This document shows, one piece after another, positions 1-6,497 of a DNA stretch of 9,965 bases. A model generated the notes under the pieces. It was not told the DNA's origin. It did not search any database and saw nothing but the letters and a program-made list of their open reading frames with translations. The stretch comes from Promethearchaeota archaeon (GTDB lineage: Archaea > Asgardarchaeota > Lokiarchaeia > Sigyniarchaeales > SOKP01): NCBI GenBank assembly GCA_030615235.1, contig JAUWZR010000079.1, positions 1 through 9,965 of the forward strand. The letters run 5' to 3'. Each line of letters starts with the position of its first letter. The first letter of the stretch is position 1. A program made the position numbers and the translations under genes.

Positions 1-1041
1 GGTACAAATACCAAATATCAAATTGAATTAGCATCTAGATTAATTGATGATAATCCTGGCGTTGATAAAGTTAGATTCTGCACAAGTGGAACTGAGGCTA
101 CTATGTATGCTACACGACTAGCTCGAGCATATACTAAAAGAAGACTCGTAGCAAAAGCGGTATTGGGATGGCATGGGGCGAGTGATACATTATGTTATGA
201 TGTCGGGGGTTTAGTAGACGGAAAAGCTCCCCTAGGTCAATTAAAAGCAGAAGAAGCAGGAATTATTACATTTGAGATCAATAACGATAAGGCTTTCGAT
301 ATAATACGAAAAAATTCAGCGGATCTAGCAGCTATCATTATAGAACCACTATTAGGCGGTGGAGGTGGATTTCCCGTTAATATCGATTTTTTAACAAGAT
401 TAAGGGAAGAAACTGAAAAATCGGGCATTCTTCTTATTTTCGATGAAGTAATTACTGGCTACCGCTTTAGAGATTCTCTCTTTCAGAACGAATTAAAAAT
501 ATATCCGGATTTAACTACTATGGGAAAAATTATTGGTGGAGGGCTGCCAATAGGTGCTATTGGTGGGAAAGAAGAGATCATCGAACGTTCTAGTCCACAA
601 AATGATAATCAGGTTTTGATTGGGGGAGGTACCTTTTCGGGTTATCCTCTTAGTATGATAGCAGGATTAGAAACATTAAATTTGTTAAAGGAATCTCAAC
701 AAAATTATTCTCGGATAAATGATGAAGGGAATAATTTGAGGAATCTTCTAAACCAATTCTTTTACAAACAAAAATTACCGATGCTCGCAATTGGACATAA
801 ATCAATGATTATGCTTCATATAATGTCAAAATGGATTGAAAATCCTTCATTTAAGGAAATAATTGAATATAAAGATAAAAATAGAGAGGCACTTCTCCAA
901 TTAGCTCTTTTTAACCGAAAAATCTCTGGTTTACATGGACTAGGAGCATTATCTATGGTAAATACTCACGAACATATAACTCAAATCCTTGATGTGTTCA
1001 AAGAAATATCTCATCCCGTTTCTAATTCTCCCATGAAATAA
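1..1041 (+). CDS. Class-III PLP-dependent aminotransferase, glutamate-1-semialdehyde aminomutase-like (5' end outside window)
   Basis: The reading frame is open from base 1, so the N-terminus (roughly the first 80-100 residues) is missing; 346 residues are visible. The motif VRFCTSGTEATMYATRLARA near the left edge is the PLP-phosphate-binding signature of the glutamate-1-semialdehyde aminomutase branch of class-III aminotransferases. LIFDEVITGYR (about 436-467) supplies the Asp that contacts the PLP ring nitrogen, TTMGKIIGGGLPIGAIGG carries the Schiff-base lysine at codon 526-528, and GGGTFSGYPLSMIAGLETL follows. The fold and PLP chemistry are clear. The substrate is not: the sequence departs from typical HemL around GWHGASDTLCYD, and no haem genes are nearby. 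An 81-bp gap separates it from the dehydrogenase gene on the same strand, which suggests a shared amino-acid pathway. A role as true HemL is possible but less likely. Confidence 0.88.
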   Translation, partial: GTNTKYQIELASRLIDDNPGVDKVRFCTSGTEATMYATRLARAYTKRRLVAKAVLGWHGASDTLCYDVGGLVDGKAPLGQLKAEEAGIITFEINNDKAFDIIRKNSADLAAIIIEPLLGGGGGFPVNIDFLTRLREETEKSGILLIFDEVITGYRFRDSLFQNELKIYPDLTTMGKIIGGGLPIGAIGGKEEIIERSSPQNDNQVLIGGGTFSGYPLSMIAGLETLNLLKESQQNYSRINDEGNNLRNLLNQFFYKQKLPMLAIGHKSMIMLHIMSKWIENPSFKEIIEYKDKNREALLQLALFNRKISGLHGLGALSMVNTHEHITQILDVFKEISHPVSNSPMK

Positions 1042-1122
1042 AATTAAGTATAATGTTAAAAAAGCCGAAATACTAAAAATCTATTTACTACCAATTATTT
1101 GCTAAACTAAGGTGATTTATTT

Positions 1123-2148
1123 ATGACGAACAGATACCAAGCCGCTCTAGTAGGTTTGGGGCCGATGGGAAGAATAGTTGCGAAACTTATTCTTAAGCGA
1201 GAAAATATATCCGTTAGAGGAGTTGTTGATATTGATCCTAAACTTCAAGGATTAAGTCTTAGTAACATTCTGAATCTTGAAAAAGATACCGATATTATCG
1301 TAGAATCTGATTTAGCATCTATTCTGGCTAAAAACGAAATTGATGTTGTTATAATAGCTACTTCCTCTTCCTTAGAAAAAGTTGCGCCTCTTATCAGACA
1401 ATCGGTTAATTCTGGAAGTAATGTAATTTCAATATGTGAAGAATTATCCTATCCTTTTAAGAAATACCCAAAATTATCCGATGAATTGGACGCTTTAGCA
1501 AAATCTAATAATGTAACGATAGTTGGAACCGGTATTAATCCCGGTTATCTTATGGATTTATTGCCTATTGTCGTTACAGCTCCTTGTCAAAGCGTTGAAT
1601 CAATTAAAGTAACGAGAATGATGAATTCCGCCAAAAGAAGGGTTCCTTTCCAGAAGAAGATTGGGACGGGGTTAACACCAGAAGAATTTCGTCGAAAAAT
1701 TGACGATAAAGTTATTACTGGGCATGTAGGATTAATTGAATCAATACATATGATTTGCGATGCATTAGGTTTTGAATATGATGACATAACAGAACATCCA
1801 CCTGAAGCAGTAATTACTGAAACAGATTTTACAACTTATTATGGGGAAGTAGTTCCAAAGGGTTATGTTCGTGGATTAAGAAGCAGGGCAGTAGCTAAAA
1901 AAGATGGTAAAGTGATAGTCTTTTTAGATTTCCAAGCGTACGCTGGTGATCAAGATGAATACGATAGTGTCGAAATAGAAGGAACCCCCAATATTCATCA
2001 AAAGATCATTGGTGGTGTTCATGGTGATTTAGGCACTTCTGCTATGGCGGTAAATTTAATTCCTATCGTAAAAAAAGCAAATGCAGGGCTTTTAACTATG
2101 AAAGATCTACCGGTTCCTTGTAACACGGAACGCGTATGGAAGAAATAA
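1123..2148 (+). CDS. NAD(P)H-dependent amine/amino-acid dehydrogenase, 2,4-diaminopentanoate dehydrogenase-like
   Basis: This 341-residue protein starts with a Rossmann fold: residues 8-16 read ALVGLGPMG, the dinucleotide-binding glycine pattern, followed by an acidic strand end at VVDIDPK. The signature GTGINPGYLMDLLP (135-148) and the C-terminal GGVHGDLGTSAMAVNLIP (297-314) then AGLLTMKDLP are typical of the dihydrodipicolinate-reductase-fold family that includes 2,4-diaminopentanoate dehydrogenase (Ord) of ornithine fermentation. Members oxidatively deaminate a diamino acid or run the reverse amination in the cytosol. The exact substrate is inferred only as an amino acid derivative. The start is well supported: AGGTGA at 1110-1115 lies 7 nt before the ATG. 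The aminotransferase gene lies upstream on the same strand. No other ornithine-fermentation genes (OraE/OraS, OrtA/OrtB) are in the window, so an Ord symbol is withheld. Confidence 0.85.
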   Translation: MTNRYQAALVGLGPMGRIVAKLILKRENISVRGVVDIDPKLQGLSLSNILNLEKDTDIIVESDLASILAKNEIDVVIIATSSSLEKVAPLIRQSVNSGSNVISICEELSYPFKKYPKLSDELDALAKSNNVTIVGTGINPGYLMDLLPIVVTAPCQSVESIKVTRMMNSAKRRVPFQKKIGTGLTPEEFRRKIDDKVITGHVGLIESIHMICDALGFEYDDITEHPPEAVITETDFTTYYGEVVPKGYVRGLRSRAVAKKDGKVIVFLDFQAYAGDQDEYDSVEIEGTPNIHQKIIGGVHGDLGTSAMAVNLIPIVKKANAGLLTMKDLPVPCNTERVWKK

Positions 2149-2210
2149 GGAGACATAGAAAAAATAACATAATTCTCATATTTTTATTCAAAAGTGAAAA
2201 ATAAAATACG

Positions 2211-2927
2211 ATGCCAATAGACAAAGAAAAAGAAATTGAAAGAATTAAGGAAGTAGAAAGCATTAATTTAGCTCGAGAAGAGATAAGAGACGAAGTTATC
2301 GAGACTAAAAAAGCGGTTGAGAAAGACAACGAATTGTTAGCTAATAGAGTACATCAAAAATTTAAAGATAATAACATAAAATCTTTTGATATTGTAGGGG
2401 CAATTGGAGCAGGTAAAACTGCTTTATTAGAAAAGATAATCGAGAAAATATCATCACAATACCGAACATTAGTAATTTGTGGAGATATTACTACTCGAGT
2501 GGATGCTGATCGTATTGAAAAACATAAAGCAGAAACCGTTCAGATTAATACTGGTCGAGAATGCGCCTTAAATGCTTATCATATTCACCAAATAATCAAA
2601 AATAAAGATTTAAACAATTACGATCTTGTTTTTATTGAAAATGTAGGGAATTTAATATGCCCATCAGATTTTATTTTAGGAACTGATAAGAGATTAATTG
2701 TAGTGTCTACTACTGAAGGCGAATGGGTTGTCGAAAAACATCCAATGCTGTTTAAAATGTCAGATATTGCGGTAATTAATAAGATTGATTTAAAGGAACG
2801 CCTTGGAACTGATGTCGATAAAATGATCTCTGACGCAAAAAAAATAAACCTAAAAATAGAAGTGATTACAACAAGTGCAAAAACTGGGGAGAATATTGAA
2901 AAATTAATGAATTTAATGGGATTATAA
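2211..2927 (+). CDS. hypB: HypB-type hydrogenase nickel-incorporation GTPase, variant metal motif
   Basis: A 238-residue SIMIBI-class GTPase. The P-loop GAIGAGKT is at 63-70, ENVGNLICPSDF at 143-154 is the HypB-specific switch region, VVSTTEGE follows at 164-171, NKID (guanine specificity) is at 190-193 and SAK is at 222-224. HypB loads nickel into NiFe-hydrogenase (or urease) precursors, usually with HypA. The metal-binding Cys of the conserved Cys-His pair is present (C118), but the next residue is Ala (TGRECALNAYHI), not His; the third ligand Cys (C150 in NLICP) is kept. His residues occur a few positions later (H124, H126). An extra charged, helical stretch of about 20 residues precedes the part that matches typical archaeal HypB. 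No hypA or hydrogenase gene is visible. The ATG has no strong ribosome-binding site. The family assignment is firm, the exact nickel role less so. Confidence 0.85.
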   Translation: MPIDKEKEIERIKEVESINLAREEIRDEVIETKKAVEKDNELLANRVHQKFKDNNIKSFDIVGAIGAGKTALLEKIIEKISSQYRTLVICGDITTRVDADRIEKHKAETVQINTGRECALNAYHIHQIIKNKDLNNYDLVFIENVGNLICPSDFILGTDKRLIVVSTTEGEWVVEKHPMLFKMSDIAVINKIDLKERLGTDVDKMISDAKKINLKIEVITTSAKTGENIEKLMNLMGL

Positions 2928-2947
2928 ACCAACATTGTTGAGAAATT

Positions 2948-3367
2948 ATGAAAGAAGAATTAATCAAGATTGAAGAACTTATTGGGAATTTTGATAATAT
3001 TGAAAAATCAGATATAAAAGATTTAATGCAAAGGCTCTTTTCAAAATTAGGAAACCGCCTTGAAAAATACGTGGGAGATTATCCAACTTTTATAGAACCA
3101 GTTTATTTAGAAGACAACGTAAAAATTGGAGACGACGTTCTTTTAGGACCGAATGTATACATAGGTGCTAATTCTGAGATTCAAGACTACGTGGAAATGT
3201 CAAACACTATCATCTTTGAAAATGTAATAATTGGAGAAAACTTTAAACTGGAGAATTGCGTCGTTGCAAAGGGTAGCTCTTTTAAATTTAATAATTTGAA
3301 TATGAAAAATAGCGTGTTAATCGGAGAAACTAAATCAAAAGATGAATTACAGAGCAAAAAATTTTAA
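2948..3367 (+). CDS. Stand-alone left-handed beta-helix (hexapeptide repeat) protein
   Basis: A 139-residue protein with an acidic helical N-terminus (1-45) followed by imperfect hexapeptide repeats (about 50-126), in register as VYLEDN-VKIGDD-VLLGPN-VYIGAN, continuing through IIGENF and VLIGET. This pattern folds as a left-handed beta-helix and usually trimerises. The closest look is the C-terminal helix of archaeal sugar-phosphate nucleotidyltransferases (GlmU/mannose-1-phosphate guanylyltransferase type), but the nucleotidyltransferase domain is absent. It contains no histidine, so it is not a gamma-class carbonic anhydrase or a His-dependent acyltransferase. It begins 20 bp after the HypB-like gene and is followed closely by a methyltransferase gene, so it is probably co-transcribed. 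It may be a scaffold or regulatory subunit; the function is unknown. Confidence 0.75.
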   Translation: MKEELIKIEELIGNFDNIEKSDIKDLMQRLFSKLGNRLEKYVGDYPTFIEPVYLEDNVKIGDDVLLGPNVYIGANSEIQDYVEMSNTIIFENVIIGENFKLENCVVAKGSSFKFNNLNMKNSVLIGETKSKDELQSKKF

Positions 3368-3383
3368 ATTAACAGAATACAAT

Positions 3384-3388
3384 AGGTG
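3384..3388 (+). promoter_or_regulatory. Ribosome-binding site that favours a TTG start for the methyltransferase
   Basis: AGGTG sits 7 nt before the TTG at 3396-3398, the same motif and spacing seen at 1110-1115 before the dehydrogenase ATG. It supports initiation at TTG 3396 rather than the upstream ATG at 3342, which lies inside the preceding gene and has no comparable motif. Confidence 0.6.
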
Positions 3389-3395
3389 TTTTTAT

Positions 3396-4220
3396 TTGAA
3401 AGATAACGAGGGATACTTTAAGACAAATTTAAGAAGATGGAACGAATTAGTTGAAGTCAATGCTAAATCTAAATTCTATGACTTAGAAGGATTTAAATTG
3501 GGAGAAACTTCTCTTTTTCCAATTGAACTCAAAGAATTAGGAGATGTTGAAGGTAAAACTTTGTTACATTTGCAATGTCATTTTGGTATGGACACGCTTT
3601 CTTTTGCGCGAATGGGGGCGAAGGTTACTGGCGTAGATTTCTCAGATAAAGCGATTGCTCTTGCACGACAATTAAGCGAAGAATTAGATGTCCCTGCTAA
3701 CTTTATTAATGCCAATATTTACGATATACCAGATATCTTAGAGGATAAGTTTGATATTGTTTTCACATCTAATGGTGTTATCGGTTGGTTGCCGGATTTA
3801 TTTAAATGGGCTGAAATAATAAGTTTTTGCTTGAAACCGGGAGGAATTTTTTATATTGTTGAAAACCACCCCTTTGGTAATTTAATCGATGAAAAATACA
3901 TGGAAGCTTTTCAAGTTGGATACGATTATTTTAACGAAGGAAAACCTTATCATTTTGATGAAGATGATGGAGCATACGCCGATCCTAATATTAAATTACA
4001 AAATTTTGAAACTTACGATTGGTTTCATCCAATGGGAGATGTAATTAACTCATTATTAAAAGTAGGATTAGAATTAGAATTTTTCCGAGAATTTCCATTT
4101 AGTTTTTTTCAGATACATTCCGACATGAAACAAAGAGACGATAAGTATTGGGAATTTCAAACGTTTAAGCATTCAGTACCAATGATTTTTTCAATAAGAG
4201 CGCATAAAAAAAGCGACTAA
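3396..4220 (+). CDS. Class I SAM-dependent methyltransferase
   Basis: From the TTG at 3396 this encodes 274 residues. The SAM-binding motif I region TLLHLQCHFGMDTLSFAR is at about 55-72, and VTGVDFSDKAIALAR follows with the acidic residue that binds the ribose. IFTSNGVIGWLPDL and LKPGGIFYIVENHPF are motifs III-V of a recognisable family of soluble class I methyltransferases of about 270 residues. Homologues as I recall them begin close to the WNELV segment, which fits the TTG start. The same frame also extends back to an ATG at 3342, but that start would overlap the previous gene by 26 bp and adds 18 residues of unconvincing sequence. The substrate (small molecule, lipid or protein) cannot be inferred. 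It is the last gene of the plus-strand run before a 189-bp gap. Confidence 0.85.
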   Translation: MKDNEGYFKTNLRRWNELVEVNAKSKFYDLEGFKLGETSLFPIELKELGDVEGKTLLHLQCHFGMDTLSFARMGAKVTGVDFSDKAIALARQLSEELDVPANFINANIYDIPDILEDKFDIVFTSNGVIGWLPDLFKWAEIISFCLKPGGIFYIVENHPFGNLIDEKYMEAFQVGYDYFNEGKPYHFDEDDGAYADPNIKLQNFETYDWFHPMGDVINSLLKVGLELEFFREFPFSFFQIHSDMKQRDDKYWEFQTFKHSVPMIFSIRAHKKSD

Positions 4221-4409
4221 TTTATTTCTAAACAATAAGCTTTGCCTAAAAACTTAAGAAATTCTCCCAGTATAATTTTCCTTATCCGAAAGGATTAGGA
4301 AATCCATGCTCTAACTTGAATGGGAAACGGATGGGATGTAAAATACAAAAATCTTTTTCAAGGTCTCTAAATTACTAGGTTTAAGAAAGATTATATTAGT
4401 GATTGAAAA
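4221..4409. other. Intergenic region upstream of tyrosine phenol-lyase, probable promoter and leader
   Basis: Besides the hairpin, this 189-bp gap holds a G-rich patch (GGGAAACGGATGGGATG, 4322-4338) that can pair alternatively with ATCCAT at 4302-4307. A weak TATA-like GTTTAAGAAA lies at about 4379-4388 and a GTGAT ribosome-binding site at 4399-4403, 6 nt before the ATG. The TATA-like box is so close that its transcript would be nearly leaderless. An earlier promoter would put the hairpin in the leader. Which one is used cannot be told from sequence. Confidence 0.35.
4277..4302 (+). other. GAAA-capped hairpin in the gap before the tyrosine phenol-lyase gene
   Basis: Bases 4277-4287 pair with 4292-4302 around a GAAA loop (4288-4291). 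The stem has ten Watson-Crick pairs and a single T-T mismatch. GAAA is a GNRA tetraloop, which stabilises RNA hairpins. Flanking TCCCA (4265-4269) can pair with TGGGA (4321-4325) to close a larger domain. It lies 57 nt after the methyltransferase stop and 108 nt before the tpl start, so it could be a 3'-end structure of the upstream transcript or part of a tpl leader. No T-run follows it directly, so it does not look like a classic intrinsic terminator. Confidence 0.5.
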
Positions 4410-5786
4410 ATGAAACCACCCGCAGAACCTTTTAAGATAAAGATGATCGAGCACGTTGGAATGCCAGATCAGAAAAGAAGAACTGAAGCTATTAAAGAAG
4501 CTGGCTATAATACATTTCTTTTAAAATCTGAAGATGTTTACATTGATCTACTAACCGACTCTGGAACATCTGCTATGTCTGATATTCAGTGGTCAAGAAT
4601 GATGTTGGGCGATGAGGCTTATGCTGGTGCACGTAGTTTTTATAACCTTGAAAAAGCTATACAAGACGTACTTGGATATAAATACATCGTTCCTACTCAT
4701 CAAGGACGTGGTGCGGAACATTTAATGTATAGTCATCTTACGAATCCAGGACAAATTGTGCCAAGAAATATGTATTTCACAACCTCAAAAGCTCATGTAG
4801 AATTAGCAGGTGGAACTATGGTTGATACCATAATTGATGAGGCGCATGATCCACAAGATTTACACCCTTTCAAAGGAAATATGGATTTAAGAAAACTTCA
4901 AGCATACATAGATGAATACGGCCTTGAAAAGATTGCTTTCGTAAACGTGGAGCTCAACGTGAATATGAGTGGGGGTCAACCAGTCGCAATGAAAAACTTG
5001 AGGGAATTAAGAGAGTTTTGTAATGATTATAAACTAAGAGTTATATTTGACGCCACTAGGTCAAGTGAGAATGCCTTCTTTATTAGAGAACGTGAGAAAG
5101 GCTATGAAAATACACCAATTATCGATATACTTAGAGAAATGATGAGTTATTCAGATGGATGTATATACAGTGCTAAGAAAGATTGTCTAGTTAATATGGG
5201 TGGGTTTTTAGCAACTCATAGTAAAGACATATTCGATTACACACGAGGAATGGTTGTTTTATTTGAAGGTCTTCATACTTACGGTGGAATGGCAGGTCGA
5301 GATATGGAAGCTGTTGCTTGTGGCTTACGGGAAGGTGCACAATATGAATATCTGAAATATAGAATCAACCAAGTACGTTATTTGGGTGAGCTATTAATGA
5401 AAGTGGGAGTCTCTATAGTAAGACCAATTGGTAGTCATGGCGTCTTTCTTGATGCTTTAAAATTCTTACCTCACCTTCCACGGGACCAATGGCCAGCACA
5501 AACCTTATCTGCTGCAATTTATGAAGATTCTGCAGTCAGATCTATGGAAAGAGGTGCTATCTCTAAAGGAAGAGATTCAAAAACGGGTGACAACATCTTC
5601 CCAAAGCTTGAGCTAGTACGACTTACTATTCCGCGTCGAGTTTATACCAATACCCATATGGAGTATACAGCTAATTCTATTATAAATCTCTATGAGAAAA
5701 GAGAAACCATTCCCGGTCTGAAAATGGTATATGAACCTAAGCACCTAAGATTCTTTCAAGCTAGATTTGAACAGTTACCCCTATAA
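4410..5786 (+). CDS. tpl: Tyrosine phenol-lyase (beta-tyrosinase)
   Basis: A PLP enzyme that splits L-tyrosine into phenol, pyruvate and ammonia, reversibly, in the cytosol. The 458 residues align almost without gaps to Citrobacter freundii TPL (456 residues as I recall it), and key residues keep the same numbers: Q98-G99-R100, Y71, F123, D214, R217, Schiff-base K257 in SAKKDCLVN, Y291, H343 and R404. The residues that separate TPL from tryptophanase are of TPL type: T124 in MYFTT (Asp in tryptophanase) and R381 in SMERG, which binds the phenol hydroxyl; F448 is present too. M288, near the substrate ring in the Citrobacter enzyme, is Leu here, and G255 is Ala. A GTGAT ribosome-binding site lies 6 nt before the ATG. 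It is the first gene after a structured gap and its stop overlaps that of the convergent methyltransferase. Such a TPL in an archaeal-looking region may reflect transfer from bacteria. Confidence 0.95.
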   Translation: MKPPAEPFKIKMIEHVGMPDQKRRTEAIKEAGYNTFLLKSEDVYIDLLTDSGTSAMSDIQWSRMMLGDEAYAGARSFYNLEKAIQDVLGYKYIVPTHQGRGAEHLMYSHLTNPGQIVPRNMYFTTSKAHVELAGGTMVDTIIDEAHDPQDLHPFKGNMDLRKLQAYIDEYGLEKIAFVNVELNVNMSGGQPVAMKNLRELREFCNDYKLRVIFDATRSSENAFFIREREKGYENTPIIDILREMMSYSDGCIYSAKKDCLVNMGGFLATHSKDIFDYTRGMVVLFEGLHTYGGMAGRDMEAVACGLREGAQYEYLKYRINQVRYLGELLMKVGVSIVRPIGSHGVFLDALKFLPHLPRDQWPAQTLSAAIYEDSAVRSMERGAISKGRDSKTGDNIFPKLELVRLTIPRRVYTNTHMEYTANSIINLYEKRETIPGLKMVYEPKHLRFFQARFEQLPL

Positions 5787-6374
5787 TTTCTGAATCAGAT
5801 AAAACATATCGTAAGAGAATAATCTAGGCAGATATTGAAACGGATACTTTCTTTTACGAATTATCTTAATATTTTTTAGCTGTAGTATTTTAAAAAATTC
5901 CTTTTCCGATATGACCATTCCTAACCAATGTGGGTTGACTTGAATATTTTTAATAGTTCCTATAATCCTTCTAACTATTCTTAGCAGGATACTCTCGGTA
6001 GGAACAGATATAAACAAAAGACCATCTTCTTTTAGAATTCGTAGGATTTCGTCAATAGCTATTGATGGATTTTCTACATGTTCCAAAACATCAAGTGCAA
6101 AGATTAGGTCTAAACTACTTTTTTCAAAAGAAGTTTTATTTTGAATATCTTCTTCAACATAGTCAGTTATTTTTAAAGTAGGAAATTTTGTAAGAATTTC
6201 TTTTATTCCTTTATACAAGGATTTATCCAAAATGATAACGTTGCTTAATGGAAAATTTAACTTGAAATTCATCGAAAATAGCCCCAATCCGCCACCGATA
6301 TCAAGCACACGAGAAAAATCTCTATTAAGACCTGCCACTGTCTTAATTATGTTCTTAATTCTCCCGAAATACAT
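5781..6374 (-). CDS. Class I SAM-dependent methyltransferase (Methyltransf_11/23 type); minimum extent from ATG
   Basis: From the first in-frame ATG this gives 197 residues: motif I VLDIGGGLGLF at 23-33, an acidic strand end VIILD at 46-50, LDLIFALDVLEHVENP at 88-103 (the DVLEH motif common in ubiquinone/menaquinone-type and sugar/lipid methyltransferases) and LKEDGLLFISVPTE at 114-127. The open frame continues upstream for another 35 codons with convincing protein sequence, so the ATG is probably internal (see the separate extension entry). The full protein would then be about 230 residues, usual for the family. It follows the Pit permease gene on the same strand and probably shares its transcript. 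Its TAG stop overlaps the TAA of tpl in the hexamer CTATAA, so the two converge with no intergenic terminator. The substrate is unknown. Confidence 0.8.
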   Translation of the reverse strand: MYFGRIKNIIKTVAGLNRDFSRVLDIGGGLGLFSMNFKLNFPLSNVIILDKSLYKGIKEILTKFPTLKITDYVEEDIQNKTSFEKSSLDLIFALDVLEHVENPSIAIDEILRILKEDGLLFISVPTESILLRIVRRIIGTIKNIQVNPHWLGMVISEKEFFKILQLKNIKIIRKRKYPFQYLPRLFSYDMFYLIQKL

Positions 6375-6473
6375 TCTGCCAAATAGCGGAATAAAATACG
6401 GACCGAAACTCGAATAGTTTCGATACTCACTTGGAATTTCTACTTGAAGGTCTTGGGGTTTGATAAATTTTAT
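6375..6473 (-). other. Probable N-terminal extension of the methyltransferase, starting at ATA or a mutated ATG
   Basis: In frame with the methyltransferase, 33 codons upstream of its ATG read as ordinary protein (for example EYRNYSSFGPYFIPLFGR). No ATG, GTG or TTG occurs before the in-frame TGA at 6482-6480. An AGTGA ribosome-binding motif (6484-6480) stands 6 nt before an ATA codon at 6473-6471, followed by codons for KFIKPQD. One base change (ATA to ATG) would give a perfect start at the expected spacing. The start is therefore a rare ATA codon, a sequencing or assembly error, or a real mutation that has shortened the protein. Confidence 0.5.
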
Positions 6474-6497
6474 TAAGGTTCACTTCAGAAATGTAAG

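Noticed and set aside
1..1041. Calling the first gene hemL (glutamate-1-semialdehyde aminomutase)
   Set aside because: The PLP motifs fit the family, but the middle region differs from HemL and the neighbour is an amine dehydrogenase, not a haem gene; the substrate is left open.
2618..2935. A 105-codon minus-strand open frame opposite the HypB-like gene
   Set aside because: It is fully antisense to a gene with clear GTPase motifs and its translation is Ser/Ile/Phe-rich with no domain pattern.
2948..3367. Gamma-class carbonic anhydrase for the beta-helix protein
   Set aside because: The protein has no histidine at all, so it cannot form the required three-His zinc site.
4221..4409. A tRNA or known riboswitch class in the gap before tpl
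   Set aside because: There is no cloverleaf, T-loop or recognisable riboswitch core; only a hairpin and possible alternative pairings can be supported.
4410..5786. Calling the beta-elimination lyase tryptophanase (tnaA)
   Set aside because: Position 124 is Thr and 381 is Arg, the tyrosine phenol-lyase residues, and the protein aligns closely with TPL throughout.
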